Assembly (NCBI GenBank): GCA_017886545.1
Contig: JAGHJS010000039.1
Coordinates: forward strand, 1-57,631
Reading direction: 5' to 3'
DNA from: Clostridia bacterium
Lineage (GTDB): Bacteria; Bacillota; Clostridia; Christensenellales; Borkfalkiaceae
DNA length: 57,631 bases
A program made the position numbers and the translations under genes. Position 1 is the stretch's first letter. Each line of letters starts with the position of its first letter. Positions 1 to 7,564 of this stretch are shown here, piece by piece. The notes beneath the pieces are model-generated. The model was given only the letters and a program-made list of their open reading frames with translations, was not told where the DNA came from and ran no database searches.

Positions 1-271
1 GAATGTCCAGCGTGCCGTTGAGAAAGCGCGAACCGGAGCACCCGCTGCCATACTTTTCGAGCGCGGCGATGCCCGCCGCCTTCACCTTGGGGTGGCTCGT
101 CAGCCCGAGGTAGTTGTTCGACCCGAGCATGATCGTGCGCCGCCCCTCCATGTCAACGACCGTGTCCTGCCCCGAACGCAGTTCGTGGAAATAGGGATAC
201 GCCCCCGCCGCTTTCGCCTCCTGCGACATGCGCCAGTTCGCGTTCTTTTCGATCTTGGCAAACAGATCCAT
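1..271 (-). CDS. Alpha-oxoamine synthase (Kbl/BioF-like), 5' part only
   Basis: The first 90 codons are visible and the gene runs off the left edge. The N-terminus resembles PLP-dependent 2-amino-3-ketobutyrate CoA ligase / 8-amino-7-oxononanoate synthase. A YPYF-HEL segment is followed by a 'GRRTIMLGSNNYLGL' block and 'KYGSGCSGSRFLNGT', both characteristic of this family, which condenses an amino acid with an acyl-CoA. The catalytic lysine lies outside the window, so Kbl, BioF and the 5-aminolevulinate synthase type cannot be told apart. The ATG is preceded by AGGAGGT at 286-292 with a slightly long spacing. A promoter sits at 447-475. It appears monocistronic at this end. Confidence 0.85.
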   Translation of the reverse strand, partial: MDLFAKIEKNANWRMSQEAKAAGAYPYFHELRSGQDTVVDMEGRRTIMLGSNNYLGLTSHPKVKAAGIAALEKYGSGCSGSRFLNGTLDI

Positions 272-285
272 ATGCAGTTTTTGAT

Positions 286-292
286 ACCTCCT
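286..292 (-). promoter_or_regulatory. Ribosome binding site of the oxoamine synthase
   Basis: AGGAGGT on the minus strand, about 14 nt before the ATG at 271. The spacing is long but it is the only good site, and it fixes the start. Confidence 0.6.
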
Positions 293-446
293 CTGTTTTC
301 TGTCAGAATGTGCGCCGCGCCTTGCCCGCGCGCCGCGCTGCGCCGCGGCGCGATGCCGCCCGCGGCAAAATATTCAGCCGGGCAGTTCGCACCTGCCCGC
401 CGCACGGAACGGAAACTCGCACAATTCCGCCGTGCTTTACGCTTAC

Positions 447-475
447 AGTATACCATATTTTCCGCCGCAGCACAA
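447..475 (-). promoter_or_regulatory. Sigma-A-type promoter for the oxoamine synthase
   Basis: Minus strand: TATACT (-10) at 447-452 and a weak TTGTGC (-35) at 470-475 with a 17-nt spacer, in an AT-rich patch between two GC-rich genes. The 272-679 gap holds only this promoter, the ribosome site and the terminator at 526-556; no other gene is seen there. Confidence 0.55.
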
Positions 476-525
476 GCATATGATGAAAAAATCTAATTTT
501 ATAATAAATATTCATATTTTTGCAT

Positions 526-556
526 AAAAAGCGGGGCAGGAGTTCTCTCCAGCCCC
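526..556 (-). terminator. Intrinsic terminator after the ZIP transporter
   Basis: A GGGGC-T-GGAG stem with one T-T mismatch closes on a 4-nt loop (arms 533-542 and 547-556), followed on the minus strand by GC and five T residues. It lies about 120 nt past the ZIP stop codon. Confidence 0.7.
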
Positions 557-679
557 TGTGTTTTGCGCCTTTGCGCCGCCTTCTCCTTCCGCGGCAACCG
601 TTCGGGCGCCGCACGGAGCGCCCGCCCTGCGCAAGCCGCCAAAGCGCCCTGTGCTTTTATGCCCGCTCCCCGCCTGCGT

Positions 680-1549
680 TCACACAAACAGGATGACCAC
701 GCCGACGAGCACCCCCGCCAGCATGGCGAACGCGGGCGCCTTCGAGCGCCACATCAGAATGGATTCGGGCAACAGTTCGCCGAACACGACATAGAGCATC
801 GCGCCGCTCGCAAAACTGAGCGACAGCGCGAGCATGACGGGGCTGAGTGTGCCGAGGAAGTACCCCAGCATCGCGCCGAGGATCGTCGGCGCGCCGGTGA
901 GCGCCGTGAGAACGGTCGCTTTTACCTTTCCCATGCCGCCCGCGGCAAGCGGGACCGAAACCGCCATGCCCTCGGGGATATTGTGCAGCCCGATGACGAT
1001 CGCCGTGGCAAGCCCGCCGACGCCGCCCGTTGTTTCGTCGCTTGCATAAGATGCGCCGATGACCATACCCTCGGGAAAGTTATGGAGGGCGATCGCGAAC
1101 GCCATCACGAGCCCCGCCATAAAGAGCTGACGGCGCGACTTCTGCTCCTTCGTCTGCGCATATTCCTTTTTATGCTCTTCGTAATGGTCGCTGTGGATGA
1201 GTTCCGAAAGCTGGTCCGCCGTTTTCGGATGTTGTTTATCGATGTGCTTGACCTGCGGGTTCGTCTTTTTGTCGACGAGCAGGTTCAGAAGATAGATGAG
1301 CCCGAAGCCGACAGCGGTCATCCCGACGACAAGGAATACATGCCCCACCGAACCGGGCGCCTGCCCGATCGCGTCCGCAAGCAGATCGAGGCACACGATG
1401 CTCACCATGACGCCGCCCGCAAAACTTAAAAGCAGGCTGACGATCTTTTCGGAATTGCGTGTGAATAAGACTCCTAACAGCCCGCCAAGGCCCGTCCCGA
1501 CGACTCCCGCGATCGCCGTTATCATGACAACAAAACCAAAAGTACTCAT
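680..1549 (-). CDS. ZIP-family divalent metal transporter
   Basis: 289 aa integral membrane protein of the ZIP (ZupT/gufA-like) family, which imports zinc and other divalent cations. The two signature metal-binding helices are present: HNFPEG near residue 157 and HNIPEG near residue 186. A hydrophilic loop rich in His, Lys and Asp (around residues 96-140) separates the first three membrane segments from the rest, as is usual in ZIPs. About eight hydrophobic segments are visible and the length fits the family. The start is ATG with no strong Shine-Dalgarno. It is a single gene with its own promoter (TATAAT at 1614) and terminator. Substrate specificity cannot be read from sequence. Confidence 0.9.
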   Translation of the reverse strand: MSTFGFVVMITAIAGVVGTGLGGLLGVLFTRNSEKIVSLLLSFAGGVMVSIVCLDLLADAIGQAPGSVGHVFLVVGMTAVGFGLIYLLNLLVDKKTNPQVKHIDKQHPKTADQLSELIHSDHYEEHKKEYAQTKEQKSRRQLFMAGLVMAFAIALHNFPEGMVIGASYASDETTGGVGGLATAIVIGLHNIPEGMAVSVPLAAGGMGKVKATVLTALTGAPTILGAMLGYFLGTLSPVMLALSLSFASGAMLYVVFGELLPESILMWRSKAPAFAMLAGVLVGVVILFV

Positions 1550-1613
1550 ACCGTTACAGATCTTCGTTTGTATTTATCGAACAGAACCATTCTTCCGACA
1601 GACTTACTTTTTT

Positions 1614-1619
1614 ATTATA
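1614..1619 (-). promoter_or_regulatory. -10 element upstream of the ZIP gene
   Basis: Perfect TATAAT on the minus strand about 65 nt before the start. No convincing -35 at 17 nt (the best candidate is GTACAA), so it may depend on an activator. Confidence 0.45.
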
Positions 1620-1726
1620 ACACGGCAGCGCCTTGCTTGTACCGTTTTTTTGCCCAATATCTTCCCGCGCGGAAATGTTATGTTAAAAATGTTCCAAACG
1701 ATCAGTCTGCCGCACGGCGGCCTTCC

Positions 1727-1755
1727 AAAAAAAGGCGCCCCCCTGCGGAGCGCCT
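1727..1755 (-). terminator. Terminator after the zinc-ribbon membrane protein
   Basis: AGGCGC/GCGCCT stem (1733-1738 and 1750-1755) followed on the minus strand by a run of seven T residues, 14 nt past the stop codon of the 1770-3383 gene. Confidence 0.8.
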
Positions 1756-1769
1756 CATGCCGGATACGG

Positions 1770-3383
1770 TCATCTTTTTCCTTTGGTACCGAGCCCGCCC
1801 CTTCTTTTCAGCAGGCGCAGTTCCTTTGCCTCGTCGGGGGAAAGGCGCGCGCCCGCCAATCCGCTGAGCCAGCTCCCCGCCAGCACAACGACGATCCAAA
1901 GCAGCAGGAGTTCAAACAGCGCCGCAGACGTCCCCCCGTCCAGGTCCAACTCCCGCGGCAGGAATATGGCAAGGATATATATTGCCGCGAACAGTACAAC
2001 CACGGCGATCATCATCGCCGCGACGATCCCCTTTTGCTTCCCCGTCGTATACCCGAGGCGAATCGTCGCGTCCGGATCCCTGATCGTCGCCCCGAGCGCG
2101 TTCACCAGGATCCAGAGCGCCGCAAACACGGCGAACAGCACGAATACCACGATGCACAGCGTGCGGGCCGTTGCCATGGCGTCCGTTCCGCTTAACAGGC
2201 GCAGCACGTCGTATACCTGCGGCAGCGTATAGGTGAGCAGCCCGTCCGAATACAGCGGATAGCACAGAAAGAGCACCAGCGACGCCGCCGCAACAAGGAT
2301 GCCGCTGCCCGTGACGACCGCCGCCCTGTGCCGTCTGCAAAAATCGGCAAGCCCGCTCGTGTCCCACACCGTAAGATACGCCAGCGCGTCCGTATTTTTT
2401 GCGCGGAACAGCGCCAGCGCGCAGAAAAACAGCACCGCGTTCACCCCGAAACACACATAGGGCAGCACGCTCAGGCTGCCGACCGCACTGCCCATGTCCG
2501 TGAAAAAGGCGTTCGAAAATACGATATACAGCACCATTGCGATCAGCGAACAGACCGCCTGCGCGCTTGCGTTGAACAGAATGTTCTTGCGCATGCTGCG
2601 GTGATAATTGCCGGGAGACTGCCAACAGACGAACAGATACAACACCCCGATAAAGGCGGCGATGCTGTACAGCATTGTAATAAGTACAATATACACGTTG
2701 TAATCGTAGAAGATCGACGCCTCCGTGATGCCCGCATCCTGCCCGCCGAACAGCCCCGTGATGCCGAAGACGGAATGCGACTCCGCAACAACGCCTGCAA
2801 TAGAATATTCGAACACGTTCAGGAAAAAGAACGCCATGGCGCTTGCCGCCAGAAGCAAAAAGAGCAGGAAGCAGCCCCATTGCAGCCCGAGGGCGTTCGC
2901 CGATTTTGCGCGCGGCTGCCCGTACGTCCACCGCGGCGCAGCCTGCCACAGCGCCTGTCCCTCCGCCGCCTGCGCGGGCTGTCCGTACGGCGGCACTGCA
3001 CCGTTCTGCCCCGCGTACGGCGGAACATATGTCTGCGCAGGCTGCTCCCCATACTGCGGCTGTGCGGGCGGCTGACCCACATACTGCGGCTGTCCGTACG
3101 CCGCAGGTGACTGCTCATACGGCTGCCCCACGGACGGCTGTGCGGGCGGCTGTGCGGGCGGCTGTCCGTACGGCGACACTGCACCGTTCTGCCCTGCGTA
3201 CGGCGGAACATATGTCTGCGCAGGCTGCTGCCCATACTGCGGCTGCGCGGGCGGCTGACCCACATACCGCGGCTGCGCGGGCGCACCCGCCGCGGCGTCT
3301 CCGCCCGGCGCCGTTCCTGCGGGTTCTCCGCACCACGGACAGAAATTCCCTTCAAATTCACCGCCGCACTTTGTACACTTCAT
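1770..3383 (-). CDS. Zinc-ribbon, Pro/Gln-rich-repeat, multi-pass membrane protein
   Basis: 537 aa, function unknown. The start chosen is the ATG at 3383, preceded by GGAGGGG; the reading frame stays open further upstream but that part looks non-coding. An N-terminal zinc ribbon (CTKC ... CPWC, residues 3-19) is followed by about 120 residues of degenerate Pro/Gln/Tyr-rich repeats in which an AQPQYG...PPYAGQNGAV unit occurs twice. After that come about eight hydrophobic segments to the C-terminus. This order resembles Firmicutes proteins with a cytosolic zinc ribbon and a DUF4064/DUF805-like membrane part, but I do not recognise the family. It is monocistronic, with a promoter near 3568-3597 and its own terminator. 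Confidence 0.75.
   Translation of the reverse strand: MKCTKCGGEFEGNFCPWCGEPAGTAPGGDAAAGAPAQPRYVGQPPAQPQYGQQPAQTYVPPYAGQNGAVSPYGQPPAQPPAQPSVGQPYEQSPAAYGQPQYVGQPPAQPQYGEQPAQTYVPPYAGQNGAVPPYGQPAQAAEGQALWQAAPRWTYGQPRAKSANALGLQWGCFLLFLLLAASAMAFFFLNVFEYSIAGVVAESHSVFGITGLFGGQDAGITEASIFYDYNVYIVLITMLYSIAAFIGVLYLFVCWQSPGNYHRSMRKNILFNASAQAVCSLIAMVLYIVFSNAFFTDMGSAVGSLSVLPYVCFGVNAVLFFCALALFRAKNTDALAYLTVWDTSGLADFCRRHRAAVVTGSGILVAAASLVLFLCYPLYSDGLLTYTLPQVYDVLRLLSGTDAMATARTLCIVVFVLFAVFAALWILVNALGATIRDPDATIRLGYTTGKQKGIVAAMMIAVVVLFAAIYILAIFLPRELDLDGGTSAALFELLLLWIVVVLAGSWLSGLAGARLSPDEAKELRLLKRRGGLGTKGKR
2975..3275 (-). repeat. Internal repeat tract encoding Pro/Gln/Tyr-rich units
   Basis: Two near-identical blocks of about 70-80 bp (around 2990-3075 and 3170-3255), plus shorter copies, encode the repeated AQPQYG...YVPPYAGQNGAV peptide in the zinc-ribbon membrane protein. 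The tract is in frame and probably varies in copy number. Confidence 0.75.
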
Positions 3384-3567
3384 TCGTATCCCCTCCAAAA
3401 TTTTTTCACAGGACGCAAAAAGCGTATCCCCGACCGAAGGCGCGCCCTGCACGATGCCCCCGCCCGTTTTTTCCGCGAAACGCAAGGGCTTTTTAAGCCC
3501 TGTCTGCGCTTCGGAAAACGACGTTATCCCCTTTTTTAATTTCTTATCCTTGTTTATCGGAACATGT

Positions 3568-3597
3568 AGTATGATAAGTGTAACACATTTATTACAA
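3568..3597 (-). promoter_or_regulatory. Promoter for the zinc-ribbon membrane protein
   Basis: TTGTAA (-35, 3592-3597), 18-nt spacer, CATACT (-10, 3568-3573) on the minus strand, in an AT-rich patch. The rest of the 3384-3832 gap holds a bidirectional terminator (3716-3745) and a duplicated copy of the cadA 3' end (3759-3823). Confidence 0.45.
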
Positions 3598-3715
3598 AAA
3601 AGCAAGTCCATCGCAAAAATTGCCCCGTCACTGCACCATGCTGCCGCGCCCTGCCGTCGCTTGCTTCCCGATATGCAGATACAGTTGCTCCTCCGCACGG
3701 CACAAGCGCCGCACC

Positions 3716-3745
3716 AAAAAAGGACGGCGACCGCCGTCCTTTTTT
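3716..3745 (-). terminator. Bidirectional terminator downstream of cadA
   Basis: GGACGGC/GCCGTCC stem (3722-3728 and 3733-3739) with GACC loop, flanked by six A on one side and six T on the other. It ends the arsR-cadA transcript. Confidence 0.85.
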
Positions 3746-3758
3746 GATTTTTCTGTGT

Positions 3759-3892
3759 TCCTTTTACTCCCCGTCCGCGCTCTTTTGCGCGGCAGGCTCC
3801 CGCTTTGCAAAGGGGAGGCGGGTTTGCTCCTTTTACTCCCCGTCCGCACTTTTTCGCGCGGCAGGCTCCCGCTTTGCAAAGGGAAGGCGGGT
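3759..3892. repeat. 69-bp-period tandem duplication of the cadA 3' end
   Basis: Copies 3759-3823 and 3828-3892 share about 65 bp with few differences. The right copy is the true end of the P-type ATPase (peptide ending REPAARKSADGE plus TAA). The left copy repeats the same codons and stop beyond the gene, with one Arg to Gln change. Confidence 0.85.
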
Positions 3893-5992
3893 GCGGAAGG
3901 AGTTTAAAACGGCGAGCATCATCACGCCCACGTCCGCAAAGACGGCGACGCCGAGCGGGATGAGATCGAGCACCCCCAGCGCCATGACCGCGACTTTGAT
4001 GAGAATGGAAAAGACGATGTTCTGCAGCACGACGCCGCGCGTGCGCTTTGCGATGCGCCTGCCCAGCGGCAGCAAAGAGAGATCGTCGCGCATGAGCACG
4101 ACCTCGGACGCCTCGATCGCCGCGTCGCTGCCCACGCCGCCCATCGATACGCCCGCATCCGCTTCGACGAGCACGGGCGCGTCGTTGATGCCGTCGCCCG
4201 CGTACAGAAGGCTGCCCTGCGCTTTGAGCGCCTGCGCGACTTCGAGCTTCTGATCGGGCAAAAGCCCCGCGTACACGCCGTCCAGCCCCACCTCTTCGGC
4301 GACAGCTTCGGCGCGCTCCTTATTGTCGCCCGTCAGCATATAGCAGGCGCGTATGCCCTGTCCGCGCAGGGCGCTTATCGCTTCGCGCGCGTTCTCCTTG
4401 ACCTTGTCTTCGATGACGGCGCAGCCGAGGTATTCCCCGCCCAGCGCGACGTACACGAGCGTGCCGCCGCCGAGCTCGGGCGCGGAAACGCCGTACTCTT
4501 CCAGCAGTTTTTTGTTGCCCGCGAGCGCCGTCTTGCCCTCTATTTCGCACACCACGCCCCTGCCCGCAAGCTCCTTCGCGTTTTCGCCGACGTACGGGGT
4601 GGAAATGTGCGCGAACGCCGCCGCTACGGGGTGCGACGAATTTTTTTCCGCCGCCGCGGCAACTTTAAGCGCGCGCTCCTTATCCCCGTACACCTGCCCG
4701 ACGGTGAAGTTGCCGTAGGTGAGGGTGCCCGTCTTGTCGAAGGCAGCGATCTGCGCTTTGACGAGCGCGTCCAGCCCCGTCGAACCCTTGACGAGGATGC
4801 CGAACTTCGCCGCGAAGCCGATGCCGCTGAAATAGGAAAGCGGCACCGAGATGACCAGCGCGCAGGGGCAGGAGATGACGAGGAAGGTCAGCGCCCTGTA
4901 TACCCAGCCGCCGAGGTTCGCCGCGTAGTCGCCCGTAAAGGCGGGCGCAAGGAAGGCAACCAACAGCGCCGCGCACACCACGACGGGGGTGTAAATTTTC
5001 GCGAACTTCGTAATAAACTTTTCGGTCTTTGCCTTTTTGGCGGCGGAATTTTCCACGAGGTCTAAAATTTTGGCGACGGTGCTTTCGGAATAGTCCTTTT
5101 CGGCGCGCACTTCGATGACGCCGCCCGCGTTGATGCTGCCGCCGAGCACGATGTCGCCGACGGAGACGGGGCGCAGCATCGCCTCGCCGCTCAAAGACTT
5201 GGTGTCCAGCTCCGTTTCGCCCCTGACGACGACGCCGTCCGCGGCGACCTTTTCGCCCGCGCGGACGAGCAGGATATCGCCCTTTCGGATCGCTTCGGGC
5301 GGAACGGTCTTTTGTTCGCCGCCCGTAAGCACCGTCGCCGTTTCGCTCTTCAGGTCCATGAGCGAGGCGATGGAACGGCGGGACGAGCCGACCGCGACGC
5401 CCTGCAGCAGTTCGCCGAGGCAGTACAGCACCATGACCTCCGCCGCCTCCGCGTATTGCCCTAAGACGATCGCGCCGATCGAGGCGAGGGTCATTAAAAA
5501 GTTTTCGTCAAAGATCCTGCCGTGGGCGATGTTTTTGCAGGTCTCCCACAGAATTTTCCACCCGACGGTGAAGTACGCGCCCGCAAAGAGCGCATACGCC
5601 GCGATGAGCGCGGGCGTGAGCGTGTACGTTTCGCCGAACAGCGTATAGACGGCGAGCACGCCGCCTGCCTGCCCGAACGCCTCCTGCAATACGATGCCTG
5701 CGATGAGCAGCACCGCCGAAAGGATGACGGAGAGGATCTCCCCCCTGTGCTCCTGCCACACGCCCTTTGCCTTGCTCCCCTCCTCCGCGACGCGCACGTC
5801 CTCAAAGGAGTTCGCCTTGCCGATCGCGGCGGCGAGCGCCGCCTCGTTCTCGTATTCGAGGGTCAGGCTCTGCCGCATGAAGTCGACGGAGGCATACGTC
5901 ACGCCGTCCAGCGCGGCGACCTCCTCTTCCAGAGCGCGCGCGCAGTTGGCGCAGTCTAAATTTTTCAGCTGCAATTTCTTTTTCATGGTCAT
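3833..5992 (-). CDS. cadA: Zn/Cd/Pb-type P1B ATPase (CadA/ZntA-like)
   Basis: 719 aa heavy-metal exporting ATPase of the plasma membrane. An N-terminal HMA domain carries DCANCA (Cys14, Cys17). The CPC motif lies in a membrane helix (SCPCALV, near residue 374), the phosphorylation motif DKTGTLT near residue 418, the HP locus (SSHPVA) further on, and the hinge GDGINDAP near the end. The last membrane segments contain a Lys (LIKVAV) and an Asp (FADVG) in the positions used by ZntA/CadA, which favours Zn, Cd or Pb over Cu. The start ATG at 5992 overlaps the arsR stop (ATGA) and is 5 nt from GGAG; an ATG two codons later is possible. It forms an operon with arsR. Confidence 0.92.
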   Translation of the reverse strand: MTMKKKLQLKNLDCANCARALEEEVAALDGVTYASVDFMRQSLTLEYENEAALAAAIGKANSFEDVRVAEEGSKAKGVWQEHRGEILSVILSAVLLIAGIVLQEAFGQAGGVLAVYTLFGETYTLTPALIAAYALFAGAYFTVGWKILWETCKNIAHGRIFDENFLMTLASIGAIVLGQYAEAAEVMVLYCLGELLQGVAVGSSRRSIASLMDLKSETATVLTGGEQKTVPPEAIRKGDILLVRAGEKVAADGVVVRGETELDTKSLSGEAMLRPVSVGDIVLGGSINAGGVIEVRAEKDYSESTVAKILDLVENSAAKKAKTEKFITKFAKIYTPVVVCAALLVAFLAPAFTGDYAANLGGWVYRALTFLVISCPCALVISVPLSYFSGIGFAAKFGILVKGSTGLDALVKAQIAAFDKTGTLTYGNFTVGQVYGDKERALKVAAAAEKNSSHPVAAAFAHISTPYVGENAKELAGRGVVCEIEGKTALAGNKKLLEEYGVSAPELGGGTLVYVALGGEYLGCAVIEDKVKENAREAISALRGQGIRACYMLTGDNKERAEAVAEEVGLDGVYAGLLPDQKLEVAQALKAQGSLLYAGDGINDAPVLVEADAGVSMGGVGSDAAIEASEVVLMRDDLSLLPLGRRIAKRTRGVVLQNIVFSILIKVAVMALGVLDLIPLGVAVFADVGVMMLAVLNSFRTRLPFAKREPAARKSADGE

Positions 5993-6399
5993 CGGCACTC
6001 CGCATGCGCGCGGCTCATGAGCACGATCGCGGTGACGTGCTCGTCCGCAACCGAATAGAGGATATTTTTCCCCGCCCGCCGCGAACGGACGATGCGCGCG
6101 TCCTTTAAAATGCGCAGCTGGTGCGACACATTGCTCTGGTTGCCGCCCACCGCCTCGGCGATGTGATACACGCACAGCTCGCCGCCCATCAGCGCGAGCA
6201 GGATCTTCATGCGCGACGGCTCGCCCAACACTTTGAACGCCGCGCACATGCATTCGATCTGCTCTTCGGACGGCATGCTCTTTCTGGCACGCCCCGCCAG
6301 CAGTTCGTGCTCGCACGCCTCTTCCACGCTGTCCGCCCCCTCCGCGCCGTTTTCTTCGGCGAACGGGATATTTGTTTCGGTCTTTTCTTCTTCGGGCAT
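5989..6399 (-). CDS. ArsR/SmtB-family metal sensor (CadC/CzrA-like)
   Basis: 136 aa winged-helix repressor. The start at 6399 is chosen because AGGAGAGG lies 6 nt upstream. The helix-turn-helix is in the middle (VGGNQSNVSHQLRILKDA), followed by the beta wing (RRAGKNILYSV). Two candidate metal sites are visible. One is a Cys pair (ECMC) ahead of the core. The other is a C-terminal alpha5 site DEH-x10-H-x2-C, like the D-x-H-x10-H-x2-E/H zinc site of SmtB/CzrA but with Cys last. An acidic N-terminal tail precedes the core. It overlaps cadA by 4 nt and so probably represses arsR-cadA until Zn, Cd or Pb binds. Confidence 0.9.
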   Translation of the reverse strand: MPEEEKTETNIPFAEENGAEGADSVEEACEHELLAGRARKSMPSEEQIECMCAAFKVLGEPSRMKILLALMGGELCVYHIAEAVGGNQSNVSHQLRILKDARIVRSRRAGKNILYSVADEHVTAIVLMSRAHAECR

Positions 6400-6459
6400 A
6401 TGCCTCTCCTTTTCCGTGGCGCGCGGGCGCGGCGCACTCCGACGCCAACCACGGTTTAC

Positions 6460-6479
6460 ATATGAATTACTATTCATAT
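6460..6479. promoter_or_regulatory. ArsR/SmtB-type operator
   Basis: Perfect 8-4-8 inverted repeat ATATGAAT-N4-ATTCATAT. Its core TGAATAGTAATTCA differs from the SmtB-type site TGAACAGTTATTCA at two positions. It overlaps and extends downstream of the arsR-cadA -10 box. A further palindrome TTCATATGAA lies in the spacer (6489-6498). Confidence 0.85.
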
Positions 6480-6506
6480 AATAATCCGTTCATATGAAAA
6501 AGTCAA
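6478..6506 (-). promoter_or_regulatory. arsR-cadA promoter
   Basis: TTGACT (-35, 6501-6506), 17-nt spacer, TATTAT (-10, 6478-6483) on the minus strand. The ArsR operator covers the -10 region, which predicts direct repression. Confidence 0.85.
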
Positions 6507-6518
6507 CCCTCTGCAACG

Positions 6519-6545
6519 AAAAAAACCGACACAGCTTTGTGTCGG
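6519..6545 (-). terminator. Terminator of the feoB-rluA transcript
   Basis: CCGACACA/TGTGTCGG stem (6526-6533 and 6538-6545) with seven T following on the minus strand; four T also follow on the plus strand. It insulates the arsR promoter from rluA. Confidence 0.85.
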
Positions 6546-6673
6546 TTTTATGCCGCGCCTCGCTTTCGGCGCGGCGGTGCAGACAAATCGATTTTTTCAG
6601 GGAAGCCTCCGCGCCGAACGGCGCCGCCCCTGCTCTACAAAAAAGCCCCGCCCCTTCTGCGCGGCGGGAATGG

Positions 6674-6747
6674 TCTTACCCCTTCGGCGCGGAAAAAATG
6701 CTCCCCCCCTCGGCGCGAGGGGGGATGCTCTTACCCCTTCGGCGCGG
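6674..6747. repeat. 19-bp direct repeat including the rluA stop codon
   Basis: Identical 19-bp blocks TCTTACCCCTTCGGCGCGG at 6674-6692 and 6729-6747. The right one contains the rluA stop codon and last codons. A CCCCCTC/GAGGGGG hairpin lies between them (about 6703-6724). Confidence 0.8.
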
Positions 6748-7564
6748 GGAATTCCGCCGAAAAGGCGGAAACAAATTCCCTGCCGCCGAGGGACGCGAGC
6801 GCGCCTTCGCAGGCGAAGGAGAGCCGTTTGGCGACGAGGAGCTGCCGCTTTACGCCGTAGCGCCTGTTGGCGGCTTCGTCGCCGTATTTTTCGTCGCCGA
6901 GCACGGGGTGCCCGATGAACGCCATATGCGCGCGGATTTGGTGCGTTCTGCCGCTGTGCAGCACGATCTGCACCCGCGCAAGCCCGCCGCGCTCTTCCAG
7001 AACCTCGTATTCGGTGGCGATGGGCAGCGCGCCCGCGCGCGGCTGCGAAAATACGCGCACTTCCGCCTTTTTTGCGTCCTTTGTAAGGTAGGCGTGCAGG
7101 CTCGCCCGCTTTTGCGCGAACGGGTGCAGGCACACCGCCTCGTACACCTTGCGCACGGTGCGCCCGCGGAAGGCGGCAAGCAGCGCGCGCTCCGCCTCTC
7201 CGTTCAGCGCGAACGCCAGCAGCCCGCAGGTGTTGCGGTCCAGCCGATGCACCGCCCGCGCGCCGCAGGTGCGCGCAAGGTGCGCCGCAAGCGCCTCGGT
7301 GTTCACGCCCGCAAATTTATCGGCGATCAGGACATTTTCGTCGCGGTATACTTCGGTATAGAAGGGGCGCGCCTCTTCGGCGGGGGTGGTGTAGTAGGCG
7401 ACTTCGTCGCCCGCGGAGAGCGGCACGTTTTCGCCGACCTTTGCGCCGTTTACGCGCACCTCGCGTTCGCGCAGGAGGCGCGGCAGGGCGAACGACCCCT
7501 GCGGGTAGGTGCTGTCTGTGAAGTCGCGCAAGACGGTCGCCTGCGGCACGATGAATTTTTGCAT
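6731..7564 (-). CDS. RluA-family pseudouridine synthase
   Basis: 277 aa RNA pseudouridine synthase. It has a short S4-like N-terminus (LPRLLREREVRVNGAKV) and then the catalytic core with HRLDRNTCGLL, whose Asp is the family nucleophile, and the HSGRTHQIRAHM motif. Length fits the RluA/RluC/RluD group; the target uridine cannot be predicted. The ATG at 7564 has AAGGAGATC just upstream. The reading frame of the preceding feoB gene runs 248 nt into this gene (see finding). It is probably cotranscribed with feoB. A second, shorter RluA relative lies at 12681-13373. Confidence 0.9.
   Translation of the reverse strand: MQKFIVPQATVLRDFTDSTYPQGSFALPRLLREREVRVNGAKVGENVPLSAGDEVAYYTTPAEEARPFYTEVYRDENVLIADKFAGVNTEALAAHLARTCGARAVHRLDRNTCGLLAFALNGEAERALLAAFRGRTVRKVYEAVCLHPFAQKRASLHAYLTKDAKKAEVRVFSQPRAGALPIATEYEVLEERGGLARVQIVLHSGRTHQIRAHMAFIGHPVLGDEKYGDEAANRRYGVKRQLLVAKRLSFACEGALASLGGREFVSAFSAEFPAPKG

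Noticed and set aside
3040-3280. Short-repeat locus (CRISPR or minisatellite)
   Set aside because: Repeats are in frame inside a coding gene and encode a Pro/Gln/Tyr-rich linker.
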